A DNA stretch of 64,000 nt, taken from Amoebophrya sp. A120 (taxonomy: Eukaryota; Sar; Dinophyceae; Syndiniales; Amoebophryaceae). A model generated the notes under the pieces. It had not been told where the DNA came from, made no database searches, and saw only the letters and a program-made list of their open reading frames with translations. Below, piece by piece: positions 41,773-53,600 of the stretch. How positions within the stretch are numbered: position 1 is the stretch's first letter; every line of letters starts with the position of its first letter. The position numbers and the translations under genes are program-made. The DNA is taken from positions 1,288,710-1,352,709 of the forward strand of contig CAJINV010000003.1 in NCBI GenBank assembly GCA_905178155.1. Reading direction: 5' to 3'.

Positions 41773-42374
41773 TGTCCAAAACCAAGTAGCAAAAACGCGG
41801 AAAGCCGCCCGCGGCTAGAGCGTCTACGATCCGTAGACGGCCTGCCAGCCCGGGAGGCGGAAACGATCGAAAACCGAGAACGCGGACTGATCGATCTTGT
41901 GCGAACAGGTCTCGCCTGTGGTTTTGCGAACAGACTGAACGAACGACACCTCAGGGGTGGCGGTTTTAGTGTGTATCTAGCCTCAAAACTACAGAAAGCA
42001 GGAAAATCGGTCCGGTTCAAGAGCGTTCGTTCTGACGTCGCTCACAAGACGTCTTTCGCTCGCGCTTCACATTCGCAGAAGCGGAAAAGCAGAACAAGTG
42101 TCCAAAATCCTCTGTCTCTGTATCGTTCAAACACAAACGTGGCCTGGCAGCAACCGCTGCCAGGGCTGCAGTCTCTAAGCGCCTCAACTGCAGGCAAAAC
42201 ACCTCTTGCGCAACACTGGCCGTGATGCCAGCACCTGCAAACGCCAGGCGGCGCCAGTAAATTCACCAGCCGCAGGACCGTATGCGCCCCGCGGGCGCCA
42301 GTAAAATTGCAAGCCACCGAACAAACTGCGCCGGCATGGTGCAGCGGCCTGGTCTGCGTGGTGGTTTTTCAACA
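41773..42374 (-). repeat. 5' LTR of the copia element
   Basis: 602 bp, TG...CA ends, reads as identical to the 3' LTR. It must hold the promoter and RNA start of the element. The gag frame is open across part of it, but an ATG just inside the element body is the more likely start. Confidence 0.95.
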
Positions 42375-42479
42375 GAGCGTGTTCCGCGATATTGCTGAGA
42401 TCCTCACTAGGATTTAATATCGATAAAAACAGATAGAGCATGCGCATAATGCTGCGCATCAGCGATATCATCTTAGCAA

Positions 42480-42517
42480 TTGTGGTGCTGGTGGGGTGCA
42501 CACCACCAGCGCCACAA
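42480..42517. repeat. 14-bp inverted repeat (hairpin) next to the retrotransposon
   Basis: Arms 42480-42493 and 42504-42517 (TTGTGGTGCTGGTG and CACCAGCGCCACAA) pair with one G-T wobble around a 10-nt loop, 106 bp outside the 5' LTR. Function unknown. Confidence 0.6.
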
Positions 42518-43199
42518 ATTGGCACGCCTGCGCCTGTATATCGTAGATTTTACAGCCTTAGCGCTTCAGGGTCGTACTTAGCTGGTTAAGGTCGTGAATA
42601 TCGCTAGAGTCGTGGGCCAGGAGTGGGGGGAGAGAATCGAGAGGGATTCGCGTACTCTGCTCGTGTTTCGAGGATATCCGCATGCTATGGCGGACGTGGA
42701 CTGACAGTGCGCATCTTCCTTTGCTGTTTTAGGTTGGTTCTACTATATCTGGTTCCTCGACGGAGGTCGTCGAGTGGTTCTGCCGCATTGGGAAGCGTGT
42801 TGTCAGTGCGTTGCTCAGATAGTTCGATGCTATTTAACATCTGTGATGTGAAGCGTTTTTTTAGTTTTATGAGGAGTTTTTGTATTTTTTCAAGATTTGC
42901 ATTTTTTTCCATTTTTAAAAATATGAGGAAAATCGGTTAGCATGTGGCAAAATTGATCCACAAAAGTAACGCATATTACTCAATATAAAGTCTAATTGGT
43001 ATCTGCCACACGTTATGCGATATCTTTTACAATTTTCAGGAATTGAGTGAATTTCAAATCTTATGAGAATTTTGCAAAAACCTGAAACGATGTAAACTAT
43101 GGACAATCAGCCTTGTTCAAAGTAATGCAAAGCGCCCAAAGATAAAAACACCAGCAATCTATTTGCCTTGTGTGCCTTCTTATGAAACTATTTTCCTTT

Positions 43200-44150
43200 T
43201 TCCCAGATTTCGGGGCCTGGCTTATCTGCAAGGGTTTTGGAAAGGGGCCCATGCGGGGGGCCTTTTGTGGAAGAGCTTCTGGGGGCTTATCAAGGAAAAT
43301 GGACATAAGGGCTTTCCATTAGCCCCCCCCCCCCCCATGCGGGTCCGGAATTTGCGCCTTGATGCCCCTGCCCCAAGCAGGAAGCGCACCCCTGCGGCGC
43401 CGATCGGGCACCCCATCCTCGAACCTGGCCGAAGCGGGGCCCCCCATGTGGAGAGGAGGCCTGTCGCCACCGGGGGTCCCCGCAAGGGCCGCGTGGCCCC
43501 ACGGGTTCAACCCCCGCAAGACCCCCCGCCGGGCCGCGAATTCGGGTCCTACATTTCCCCCAACCAGGGCGGATATCTGCCTGTCGCGGGGGCCGGCCCG
43601 GAGCCGGAATGTATCTGGCGCTGGACCCCGGCGAGAAGCGGAAGTCCGATCGTTGCGGGGCCGCAACTCGGCTTGGGAATTTGGCCCTCGCGGGGCCCCC
43701 GCCCGGCTGCGGCGCTCCTGCCCGAAGCGGGAATTTGCCGCCTGCGGGACCGCCGCCCGAGGCGAGCGGAACTTTGACCTTTGCGGGGCCCCCGCAAGAA
43801 GCGGGGGAGCCTGGCCCTCGCAAGTTCCCCGGCCGCGCCGGAAATTTGGCCTCGGCCAAGCCCGCCAACGCCACCGCCGCCAGGGTCGGCAACGTGACCC
43901 AAGCGGGGCCCCCGCCCGGGGCGGGAATTCGACCCATGCGGCGCCTCCGCAGGGAGCGGGAGTTGGACCCTCGCGAGGCCCCCGCCCGGGCCGGGAGTTT
44001 GACCTCGCCGTGTTGTTTCCCGGTCCGGGAGATTGACCCTCTGTGGGCCCGAGCCGGGAACCCCACCCTCGGAGGGCCCGGCCCGTCTTCGCGATCCGTC
44101 TTCTATGCCCTCGGCGGGAGGACGGGGCGGAACCGCACGCACCACGTAAA
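43200..44150. repeat. Degenerate GC-rich ~35-bp minisatellite
   Basis: From about 43670 to 44090 at least ten units of about 35 bp follow each other, with consensus like GGGAATTTGACCCTCGCGG followed by GGCCCCCGCCCGGAGC. The centre GCGGGGCCCCCGC is nearly palindromic, so each unit could form a hairpin. Bases 43200-43670 have the same composition with weaker periodicity. Long open frames on both strands reflect the lack of A/T, not genes. Confidence 0.65.
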
Positions 44151-45080
44151 TCATCCTTCCCCGGGTGGCCGCCCCGCGAATGGATTTTGGAAAAAGCCTA
44201 GCTTTCCCGCCAACCGCGCGTGATTCTCATTCTGCTAGACAAACTTACGTTCAGTGCAATCACTAACTCCGCGTCGTTCTGCAGTGCTGCGGGATTTTTT
44301 GGCTAACTGAGTTCGTGCCGAGATCGCGCACCGGGAAGACGCAGAGGAGTGGGAGCTTTTTCTAACTATTTTTCTTGGTGCTCCTACTCGGTCACATATT
44401 TTCAGGGATTTTGTAGAGCGCAATTTGAATGCCGCATGCGCACTCTGTTTCAACGAGACCATGCGACCCACGTTTTTGATAGTAGATCCCAGTCAGCTAC
44501 GTGCTTGCGGGTGTTCTCAAAGAAAGAAAAAGCCATGAGGAGCAAAGAAAATCGGTCCACATTTTTTTCTCCTGTATGCCCATAAAGTTTGCCAATGGAC
44601 TATCGGTATCAAGCCTTCGTTTTTCTGCGCGCAATCTTGTAACAGTAACTCCATCGAGATCGAAACTGTCACTCACCATCAGGTCGGATTTTCGGTAATC
44701 TAGTCTCACCCCAAGAACACTAACCCCGGCCATTTCGAAAGCGCAGCAAATATCTAGGAAATTCTTCGTTCCCCATTGCTAAGCGGTATCGCTCAGGGAG
44801 GGGATGAACAAAGATTTCAAAACGAAATGCAAACTGTGTGCGCACGGCAAATTAGCTTTTCCAAATTGAATGAATAGCGAGCGTTCTGCTTGGTACGCTG
44901 AGCGTGATTTCGCAAAAACGGTTCAAGATCGTACATTGCTTACATAGCACGTTGTTTTTTCTCGTCCGATTGGTATTTATGACGTCGTTAGATGACGTCG
45001 TCGTCCTTACATCTATTCATTAAAGAAATTCACCACCGACAATACCCGCCTCGCCCTTTATTTTAGTACAACACATCATC
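44151..45080. other. Spacer upstream of the Cys-rich membrane-protein gene
   Basis: A 78-codon minus-strand frame (44733-44497, starting MAGVSVLGVRLDYRK) has a protein-like composition but no domain or splice partner, so it is not called a gene. No promoter element was recognised. Confidence 0.4.
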
Positions 45081-48000
45081 ATGGCACGACACTTCCTCTC
45101 ACTTCTTCTGTCGCTTGCTGCGAGCGACCGAGCAGAGGCCGGCATGCCGATTGACATCGCGCTGTACCCGAAGTGCGTGCAAACTGCCTGCGAGGAATCG
45201 GAGAAAGGCAAAAACGATGCCGACTGCTGTGCGATTCCGTGGATGGCGGGCTGCAGTGCGGGGCACAAGTACTACGCGGGAGCGTACGGCTGCGGGTGGT
45301 CTCTGGAGTGGCTGGGCGCGCGGAGCACGTGTTGCATAGCGGATGCCGCTTACCCCACCGGCGACTACGACGTGCAGGCGCGCTGGAACCAGTTTGCGAC
45401 CGAGGCCGATAAACAGGTGGCGCTCGCGGAAGAGGCAAAGGAGGCCGAGCGGCAGAAAGCCGCGGAGGAACGAGCGGCGAAGGCTACCACGACCGCGCAG
45501 CGCCACATCGACCAAACCAAATGCGCTGACCACGGTGGACAGGACTGCTGCGCGCACGACTCGTGGGGCGAGCCACAGCGCTGCTCGGGTGGTTACACGG
45601 CGGTCCCGGACAGCATGGGTACCTGTTCGTCCACATGGCCCGGCTGCGCCTACCACAAAGGCGGTATCGGTTGCTACGCTTGCTCCTCCACCACCGGTAC
45701 TTCCCCATCGCAGGCCGTGTCGCAGCGAACGGCGCAGTTTGACCTGTCGAAGTGCAGTGACTGGGGAGAAGACTGCTGTGCGTCGCCAACGTGGGGCGAG
45801 GCTCAAACCTGCAAAGACGGCTACGTCCCCATTCCGGACCCCGCGGGACAGTGCAGCTCCAGCTACGGCCCCTGCCCCTCGCACGAGGGCGGCATTGGGT
45901 GCTACGGCTGCTACCCGGCCGTGCTTGCGGCCGAGGTCGACCCGGGGCACGACGGTAGCAAGTGCACCGACGTGGGCAAGGACTGTTGCGCGAGCGCGTC
46001 TTGGGGCGAGCCGCAAACCTGTGCCGAGGGGTATGTGCCCATCGCGAGTCCACCGGGAACGTGTCCGTCCTCGTACGCGATGTGCATCACGATCCAGGGC
46101 GGCCGCGGGTGTTACGGCTGCTACCCGTCGGGAACGACGCAAGACCAGTCCTCGTACGACTTGTCCAAGTGTTCCGTCCGACTGGGGAGATGACTGTTGT
46201 GCGCACTCCTCGTGGGGCGAACCGCAGACCTGCCGGGACAACTACCTGCCCATCCCCAACGCGCGGGGTCGCTGCACCTCTTCGTGGCCGCACTGCGCCC
46301 CGCATGAAGGCGGCATTGGCTGCTACGGCTGCTACCCCCCGGGAAACAAAGCCATCCAGGACGTGAACGCGGCTGCGGGGCAGCACGACGGTTCCAAGTG
46401 CAGCAATGCGAACTGGGATTGCTGCGCTCACTCGTCTTGGGGATCGCGGCAGACGTGCTCTGATGGGTACGTCGCCGTTCCGAATCCGCCCGGGTCGTGC
46501 ACCACACCTAGGGATGCGCGTCAGTGCGCCCTGAAAGACGGTGGCATCGGGTGTTACGGGTGCTACCCCGCGCACGCAGCCGTGGCGAGCGTGTATCGGG
46601 ACACCACGGCGCAGCAGCACAACCAGCCCGCGGTTGTCGACAAGTGCCGGTCCAAGACGGATTGCAACTGCAACTCGAACAACGCGGACATCGCCCCGAA
46701 GGTGTGGGACGCTCCCGGCCACTGTCACGAAGGCACGTGCTATCACGGCTACACGGATGATTCCCGCTGCGCGGACACGAAGGCCTCGCAGAGCTACCGC
46801 GAGCTAAACGACGGGTCCTCGCGCAACATCATCGGGGAGCATGCGTGGTGCTACGGCGGGCGTGTGGACTCGCGGTGCCCGCTGAAAACAACGCCCGCTT
46901 CGGCCACTAGCGGCACTTCTTCCAGCGCGTCAACGGCGCACTGCGGAACAAGGGTCTGGCGATCGGACACGACGGCGTATGTCCTCGGTGCCCCGGTATG
47001 CATTGCAAATATGTCTGGGTCTGAAGGATGCAAGGTTTGTCATGCTCGTCTGGCATTACTGAAGAATTTGTGATACGTGTCCAAGAAGAGATCCTTTTGC
47101 TTGTGATACAAAGCGCAGTTTGTCATGCGGAAAGCGCAACACTAAGCCGCGCAAATGTTTCTCATGCTTTTCTGTGCGTTACAGAAAGTTCACTATTCGC
47201 AACTCAGCATTACAAGTTTGCAGACCCAGACATATTTGCCCTGGATACCCGGGTAGTCGCGAGTGCGGCGCTTGCGGCGGCGTGGTGGCAACCTACGACG
47301 CCTGTATGGACGCGTCGCGGGCGGGGAAGACCTTTTTGGGTATCAACGGTCTCCCGGCCCGGGAGAATTGGGGCGGACCCTCGGGGTGCCACATTCAGGA
47401 GCGGGCCAACTTCCAGTGGAACGACCGCACCAACGGCGATGGTGTGAGCGGTCACACGCCGGTGTGCATTCACCAGGGTACTACTGCGGATTCCGCCGGA
47501 ACAAGCACGGACGCCTCTTCGATGATCATCCACGAAGCGGACACGGAGTCGTGGAACGAAAATGGCCCGTACGGAGCGCAGGGATACCGCGCCCCGGCCG
47601 ATGTCGAGGGCAACGCGGAATGTCGGAAAAGCGCCTGCGAAGAATACGAGAAGGGGCGCGTCGACACGGACTGCTGCTCCACTCCGTCCACGGCTTTTTG
47701 CGCCGCCGGCCATCGCTACCAGGCGGGCACGGAAGGCTGCGGCTGGGGCCTGGTGCAGGGCCAGCGCAGTACCTGCTGCATTCCCGACACCAGCTACCCC
47801 GCGGGCAGCGCGGGCGCCGATCTGCACACCGGAACAACCGCGAACACCGCCAACAGCCTCGCCGCATCCGCGCGATCCGCCATTCGGGGCAGCGGCAATC
47901 CGGACGCGGAGACCAAGAAAATGGAAGACGCAAACTTCAAAACCGTGGACACGGCGACCACCGCCGCGACCGTCACGTTCGAAGTGAAGCAGGCGGTCGA

Positions 48001-49603
48001 AGGCTTGTCCGTGGGGGAGCGGCTCGAGTGCGTCCCCGCGGCCTGTCGCGAGTTCAAGTCCTCGCTGGCCGATAACGACTGCTGCGCCATCCCGCGCATG
48101 GCCTTTTGTGGGCCGGGTCACCGGTACGTCCCGCTCGTGAAAACCTGCGGCTACGACCTGATACTGGACCTGGGGCAGCGGACCACCTGCTGCGTTGCGG
48201 ACCTGAATGCGATCTACCAGCAGAACGGTGATTCGGGGAAGGACTGGGCGATGCGGTTGTACGAAGCCGGCACCTTCGCGCAGGCGGCCGAGCCCGTGTC
48301 GGAAACGGACAGAACCGCGGTGGAAGCCGTGGCGGCATCCGTCCGAAGTGAGGCCGCGCTGGGGGGCGCGCAGCCGCAAAGCGGGGTGGTCGGCACGATC
48401 CGGACGACCGAGATCCTGCCCGCCGACGTTGACGTGGCTGCGCTGAACGAGTCCTCCGACTACAAGGACGCGAAGGCGACCGGGTTGGGGCTGGCCCTGC
48501 TGATCGAGCGCCCGCACGACAGTATCAGCGTGGCAGTGAACGTAGCGGGAGTACTGTCTCGCCGCAGGCTCCTGCTCGCTGGGCCCCCGGACGACTCTAC
48601 AACTTCCAACCACCGCCGCCTCGACGCGGTCACCGTGGAGACCAAGTTCACGGTGAAGAGCCCCGTGGAGGGGCGCGGCGCCGCGCTTGCCGCGGCGCTT
48701 AACGACACCATGTCGTCGAGCCGGGTTCAAGCGTTCACGCAGGAAGAGGCGGAGAAAAAGAATCTGATGGGCGGCAGCTACCGCATGGACGCGGTCAGCA
48801 GCGTCGGCGTCACCACGCACGGCGGCGCGAAAACCGACTGCGACACGAAGCTACGGACCGGCTACGTACCCACGGCCGCGGACCTAAATCCGTCGCAAGC
48901 GAATCCGGCCAGCACAACCAGCACCGGCAGCACGCGGTACGTGACCGCGGGCGGCCGCGTGGTGGAGCGCGACGCGCCGGTCGGTACTTCATCTTCCGAC
49001 GAGAGCGGGGGGACAGGCGACACGGCGGACGATGAAGGATCAGCCGTAGTTCTGCTCGCGATTGGCGGAGGCCTCGCTCTCTTCGCGTTCGGAGTCGTGC
49101 TCGGAAGCAGGTTTGTGACCTGGGGCTACGCGGGCAAGAAGGAAACAACCGTCAGCGGTTCGGAGCAGGAGCGGAATTTCGCCCCGCAAGCCCCGCCCAC
49201 CAACGGTGATCTGGCCACTAGCCAACCGCAAAGAACGGGATTATTCCCCCAGCCGGCAATGCCGAACTTTGCCGGGTTTTCTCTGAGCCAATACCAGAAC
49301 AACAACCAAGTGGCGCCGACGGTGCAGAAGAACGGCATGAATTACGCGGGGTCTTCGGGGCAACCGTACGTCTCTCATGCGGGAATGATGCAGCGCCAGC
49401 AGCAACCAACGATGCAGTTGCAGCCGATGGCACCACCAGCTCCGCCCCGGCGACCGGTCACAACACTGCCGCAGCAGCCTATGGTCATTACGCAAGCAGG
49501 CGCGACGAGCCAGACCGTGGAGCGGAAATCAAAGAAGAAAAAGAACAAGGAGAATCGAGATTCTTCTACGGACCGCGATCCGAGGAGTTCCTCGCGTCGG
49601 TGA
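45081..49603 (+). CDS. Cys-rich type I membrane protein with two repeated disulfide domain types; frameshift and introner
   Basis: Model: 45081-46996 plus 47253-49603, allowing for a 4-bp duplication (TCCG, 46173-46180) that shifts the frame; without those 4 bp the product is 1420 aa. Signal peptide at residues 1-20. Domain A (C...C..DCC...C..GH...GCGW...STCC) occurs three times: once near the N-terminus and twice after the introner. Domain B (CSDWG-DCC--WGE-QTC--GY...C...C--GGIGCYGC, ~55 residues, 8 Cys) occurs five times in tandem; the frameshift falls at the start of the fourth. A transmembrane segment (encoded near 49045-49125) is followed by a Gln/Pro-rich cytoplasmic tail ending in Lys/Arg and Ser. 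The layout suggests a surface receptor or adhesin. The domains are unknown to me. The frameshift may be an allele, an assembly error or a real break. Confidence 0.75.
46173..46180 (+). other. 4-bp tandem duplication (TCCG) causing a frameshift
   Basis: The expected KCSDWGDDCC start of the fourth domain B is broken because TCCG occurs twice. The upstream frame then reaches a stop at about 46193, while the correct domain continues in the +1 frame. Confidence 0.8.
46997..47247 (+). mobile_element. Introner-like element 5 (251 bp, TSD CCCGG)
   Basis: Terminal inverted repeats (TATGCATTGCAAATATGTCT at left, its partner at right ending GGATA). It is flanked by CCCGG at 46992-46996 and 47248-47252. 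It is the only copy on the plus strand, in a plus-strand gene. Excision with one duplication joins ...VLGAP-GSRECG... in frame. Confidence 0.9.
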
Positions 49604-50637
49604 GCGCCGTTCTTTTGAAATTTGGCAAGCAGTACGAGAGACGCTGGGTTGCAAGTTAAATTAGATTTTCTGGGGCGTTGAGTATTCAAGCCTCTCAACA
49701 ACAACACATCTGTACCTTTCTGGCATGTTGTCAAAATATTCAACTCTGCATGGAGTACCGTAGTTTCCTTGCGCCTCGTAACAAGTGTACAATATTAGCA
49801 TATGATTTTTCGGCGCGTAGGCGGCTCATACCCATTGGTTCTAGTTTCTTCGACATGGTACTATCTTCATAATGTGTTTTTTTTGTTTTGCTGTACAACC
49901 ACAAGCAAAACGCACAAGCATCTAGCGGTTAAAGGACACCTTCATCCACGGGAAGGTAGCACTGGCAGGCCGTCTCTGCGTAAAGCAGAAGTGAAGTCCG
50001 AAACTTCGACTGTACTGCCTTAATGTCGTCTGTGTTTATTTTTTTTTGCCACGAATATGCAATGTGTATGTGGCTCTGTAAGTACACCAAATTATGATGT
50101 GTGACTCGAAGTTTATTAGCATGTACCACTGCAAATGGACCAGCAAGAGGAAGAGCTGGACCGGGAGATCATTGGTCGAACGTCTTTTCCCGTGTCGGCA
50201 ACAAATGATAATGTGTAGAAAATGTTGAGTACAGCATTCATCTTCAGGTTGCATGTGTAGCCTGGATGACGAAAATAGCAAATGGAGCATCATCAAACGT
50301 GATAAGAGAAAGACTGTATCCGCCCGCGTCGGAGGTGGGTGTTCAAAGAGCACGTTTCTTCTTCGAGAAATTTTTGCTTTTGACGTTCTTTCGGTTCCGA
50401 TTCCGTACGCTCGCAGCCGATCGTCAGTATGTTGGTAATGGTTTTCTTTGACAAAATCGCCATGGTGTGATGCCGACGTAGAAAGAATGCGAGGCACTTC
50501 TTTCGCGTCACGCTTTCGCACGTCCTGCTGCAACGTGTATGATGAAGCGAGAAAAACATCTCTCTCGTTCTGCTTGCTGATCTACATCTTCGCAAGAGTG
50601 GTGCTGCGTTGCCACGCAAAGAGTACTTAGTCGAAAG
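49604..50637. other. Intergenic region; nothing recognised
   Basis: About 1 kb between two plus-strand genes, with short frames on both strands and no repeats. Confidence 0.5.
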
Positions 50638-53600
50638 ATGAACCTGTCCGTATTTTTTGCACTTTTGACCCTCGTCGGCTGGTGTGGCACGGCACTGTAC
50701 GAGCAGGTTTTCAATGTGGCGCACCCGCTAGCCGACATCACCGCAAACTGGCTGCAGGGGCGCCCGGATCCTCTCGCGACCCTGGGCTTCGATCGGAGTG
50801 CTTTGGAAAAGCTACAAGAAGCCAAGTGGCAGCAGGCGCTTGAGGTACTAGGTTGTAGTTTTTTTGACCTTTATTTATTTGCAGCTCAAGATGAAAATGC
50901 AGCAGTTTTCGATTCAACAGAAAGCTTTGACGTTCTTCTCACAGATGTTGATGTGCTACTAACATCTCAATTCAGGTGGCCATCGAGAAACTGATAGATC
51001 GACAACCGGAGCGCGGAGCGGAAATTCAGAATGCGTTTTTGCTGTTATCTGACGCGGGCGTCCGCGTGTCCTTCTTCGAGCAGCGCATTGCCATCGAGGG
51101 GGCGGTCCGCTCGCTCCTCGCCCTTGCAGCGCTTGTGTCAGCGGGACTGGTGTGTCTGTATCTCCGGGTGTTTTACTTGCAAGTTGTGCACCGCGCGGAG
51201 CCCTCCTACCTTTCCCAATCCGGCTCTACAACTTCTCCGGCGCAACATCATCCAAACGCTATTGCGCGGGGCAGCAACGCCGAGCATGCGGGAGGCCGGA
51301 TGGATCGCTTGGCGAGGTTTTTCAACCTGGCGGAAACGGCGGGTGCTGGCGAGTCCCTCTTTGCGCCCTTGTACACGTTCTGTGCCGCGTACTTCGCCGT
51401 CTCGCGGCGGATTTTGAAGTTTGTTCTGTACTCCCTCCCGCGGTGTACTTTGGATTTCCTTCTGCTCGGCGCACCCTGGAAAAATCGAACGGAAGGGGGT
51501 GCGGGCAGGACGAGCTTTTGGGAAACAATCCTCACCACTCTCGACGAGGAATTCTTTCCCGACAAAATGCCGCAGGCCGCACCGACAGACACGCTGCTCG
51601 GGCAATTGCTGCGGGAGAACTTGCGGCATTTGGAGTTTCGGTTTCCGGTGTTTCTGTATTTGTCGGAGCAGGAAACCCCGCGAGTCGGGCTCAAGTTGAC
51701 GCAGAAGCGGAAGCAGGACGAACTCCGGTTTTTCGTCACCGACGTGGGTAGCCGGAGATGGCCCCGGGTGGGCAGCACGCTCTTGGTGAACAACAGTAGC
51801 ACGTCGGACGCGCAGCAACAAGCTGCCGACGGCAGCGCGGCGGGGCGACAAAGCGGCGGGGAGACCAGTCAGTCCGAAGCCGAAAGCGGGTCGGACACGG
51901 GTAGTGACGGCGGCGGCGGCCGGCGTGCGCTGCCTGGCTCCGAAATGCGCGCGCGGGCGCGCCGCAGTAAGCTCCTCCAGTCCACCAGTTCCCCCCTGGA
52001 TCACCCGTCCGCGGACAGCCCCACCAGTTCCCTGGGGGACCACAGCGTGGACTCCTTTCCGCATGTATTCTCGCCCCAGAGCGGCCAGCAGCAATCTTCG
52101 TTGTCCTCGGGAACAAGCGGGGGGCTTCGACAACCGGGGGTCGCAGGAGCACGCGCGCCCACGCAGAAAGCCATCAGTGCCTACCACCGCGGGCTGGATG
52201 CCTCGGGGGAAACAAACGGCGACTGGCTGTCCAAGTATGTCTGGCCTGGGGACGAGATCGTGGAGGTCAACGGGCGGCTGTGCGACCGTAAAGAGATCCT
52301 GGAGGAGGCCTTCCGGGTGACGAAGGCGAAAAAGCTGGTTGTGCTGCACCTGCGACGGAGTTTAGCCGCTCACCCCGCGTTTGCGCCCTTCTTTTTCACG
52401 GTGCGCGCGACCCGGCGGGGCCCTTCCTGGGGCTTGTCGCTCACGGCGAACACGGGCGACCACAGCGAAACGCTGCGGCTCGTGCGCATCGACTTTTCCG
52501 CCCAATTCGGACCAGCCACGGATGCCGCGGCGTCGGCCGGCGGGAAAGCCGCAGCCGCCGGTAGTTTGGCGAGCAGTGGGGGAGGATTCGCGAACAGCGA
52601 TATTGACGAGCAGGAACTGGATTACACTTCGGAGGAGGGAGAATTGCCGGACCCTTCGTCCTCCCCGTCGACAACCGAACCTGCGGCGGCTCACGAACAA
52701 CAACACCAACGCCGAAATTTCCAAAAGCCGCAGACCAGTCTGCGTGCGCGAAACCGGTCGCGGACCGGCGGGGCCGACCGATTGGAAAAACCGTTTGGCG
52801 TGTGCCGCCCAGGCGACCGGTTGGTTTTGCTGGACAGTCGCGTGTTCGGCGCGCAGAACATGCTGCGGCACTTGGAGAATCGGCCGCTCGACGCGGAGGT
52901 GTCCTTCACATTTTGTCGCGGCTTGCCACTAATCGCCGAAGCGGATCAGAGGAGAATTCGCCTGGAAGTAAACCCCGACGTGAACAGCGGCTACTACCTG
53001 GGCGGCGCGACGCCCCCTGGGGGTACTACTACTAGCCAAGCGCTGACGCCGGATTCCCCCCTGGCGCCCTCACCGATTGAAGCGAATTTAGCGGGCCTAT
53101 CGCAGCAGCCGTCCGGCGACCCGCCGCATCAGATTGTGCGAAAGAACACGACGACCTTTCTGAACAAACCGCAGCAGGTTTTTCTCGGCCTGAAGCTTGG
53201 GCGCTGTTGGGGCTGCAGCGACATCGGGGACGGGGTGTACGTAGAGCCGCGGTTTTTCCGCGACCACGAACTCGTGCAGCAGATTCCCGGAAGTAATGCG
53301 ACCACCACAGAGGACCGTCCGCCTGGAGGTAGCACTGCCGGAGCGCCGTCCCCTGGTGCCGAAGACGACGGCAGCGAGCAGTCGCAGCTGCGAGGAAAGC
53401 TGGTGTCCCTGCTCGCAAAAATGGGAAACCGTATTGTTACGTTTCACCAGCAGTTGCTGTTCGGCAAAGATTACCTCCCCGCCGTCGAGGTTCCAGTGGA
53501 GCAGCGCAACGTGGTCACGCAAGTGTTGCGCCACGGCTACCTGAGCCAGATCTATCCCGGCATCATCACGCCAAATATGGTGTTGGTATCCGTGAACGGG

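Larger units (their letters stand above)
31602..42374 (-). mobile_element. Complete Ty1/copia-type LTR retrotransposon, 10,773 bp
   Basis: The two LTRs (31602-32203 and 41773-42374) have the same length and appear identical on reading. Each has TG...CA ends, and the element is flanked by 5-bp target duplications GAGCG (31597-31601 and 42375-42379). The element reads on the minus strand: 5' LTR, primer-binding site, gag, in-frame UGA, pol (protease-like, integrase, reverse transcriptase, RNase H), purine-rich tract, 3' LTR. Integrase before reverse transcriptase defines the copia (Pseudoviridae) order. Intact frames, indistinguishable LTRs and clean target duplication point to recent insertion and possible activity. 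Confidence 0.95.
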
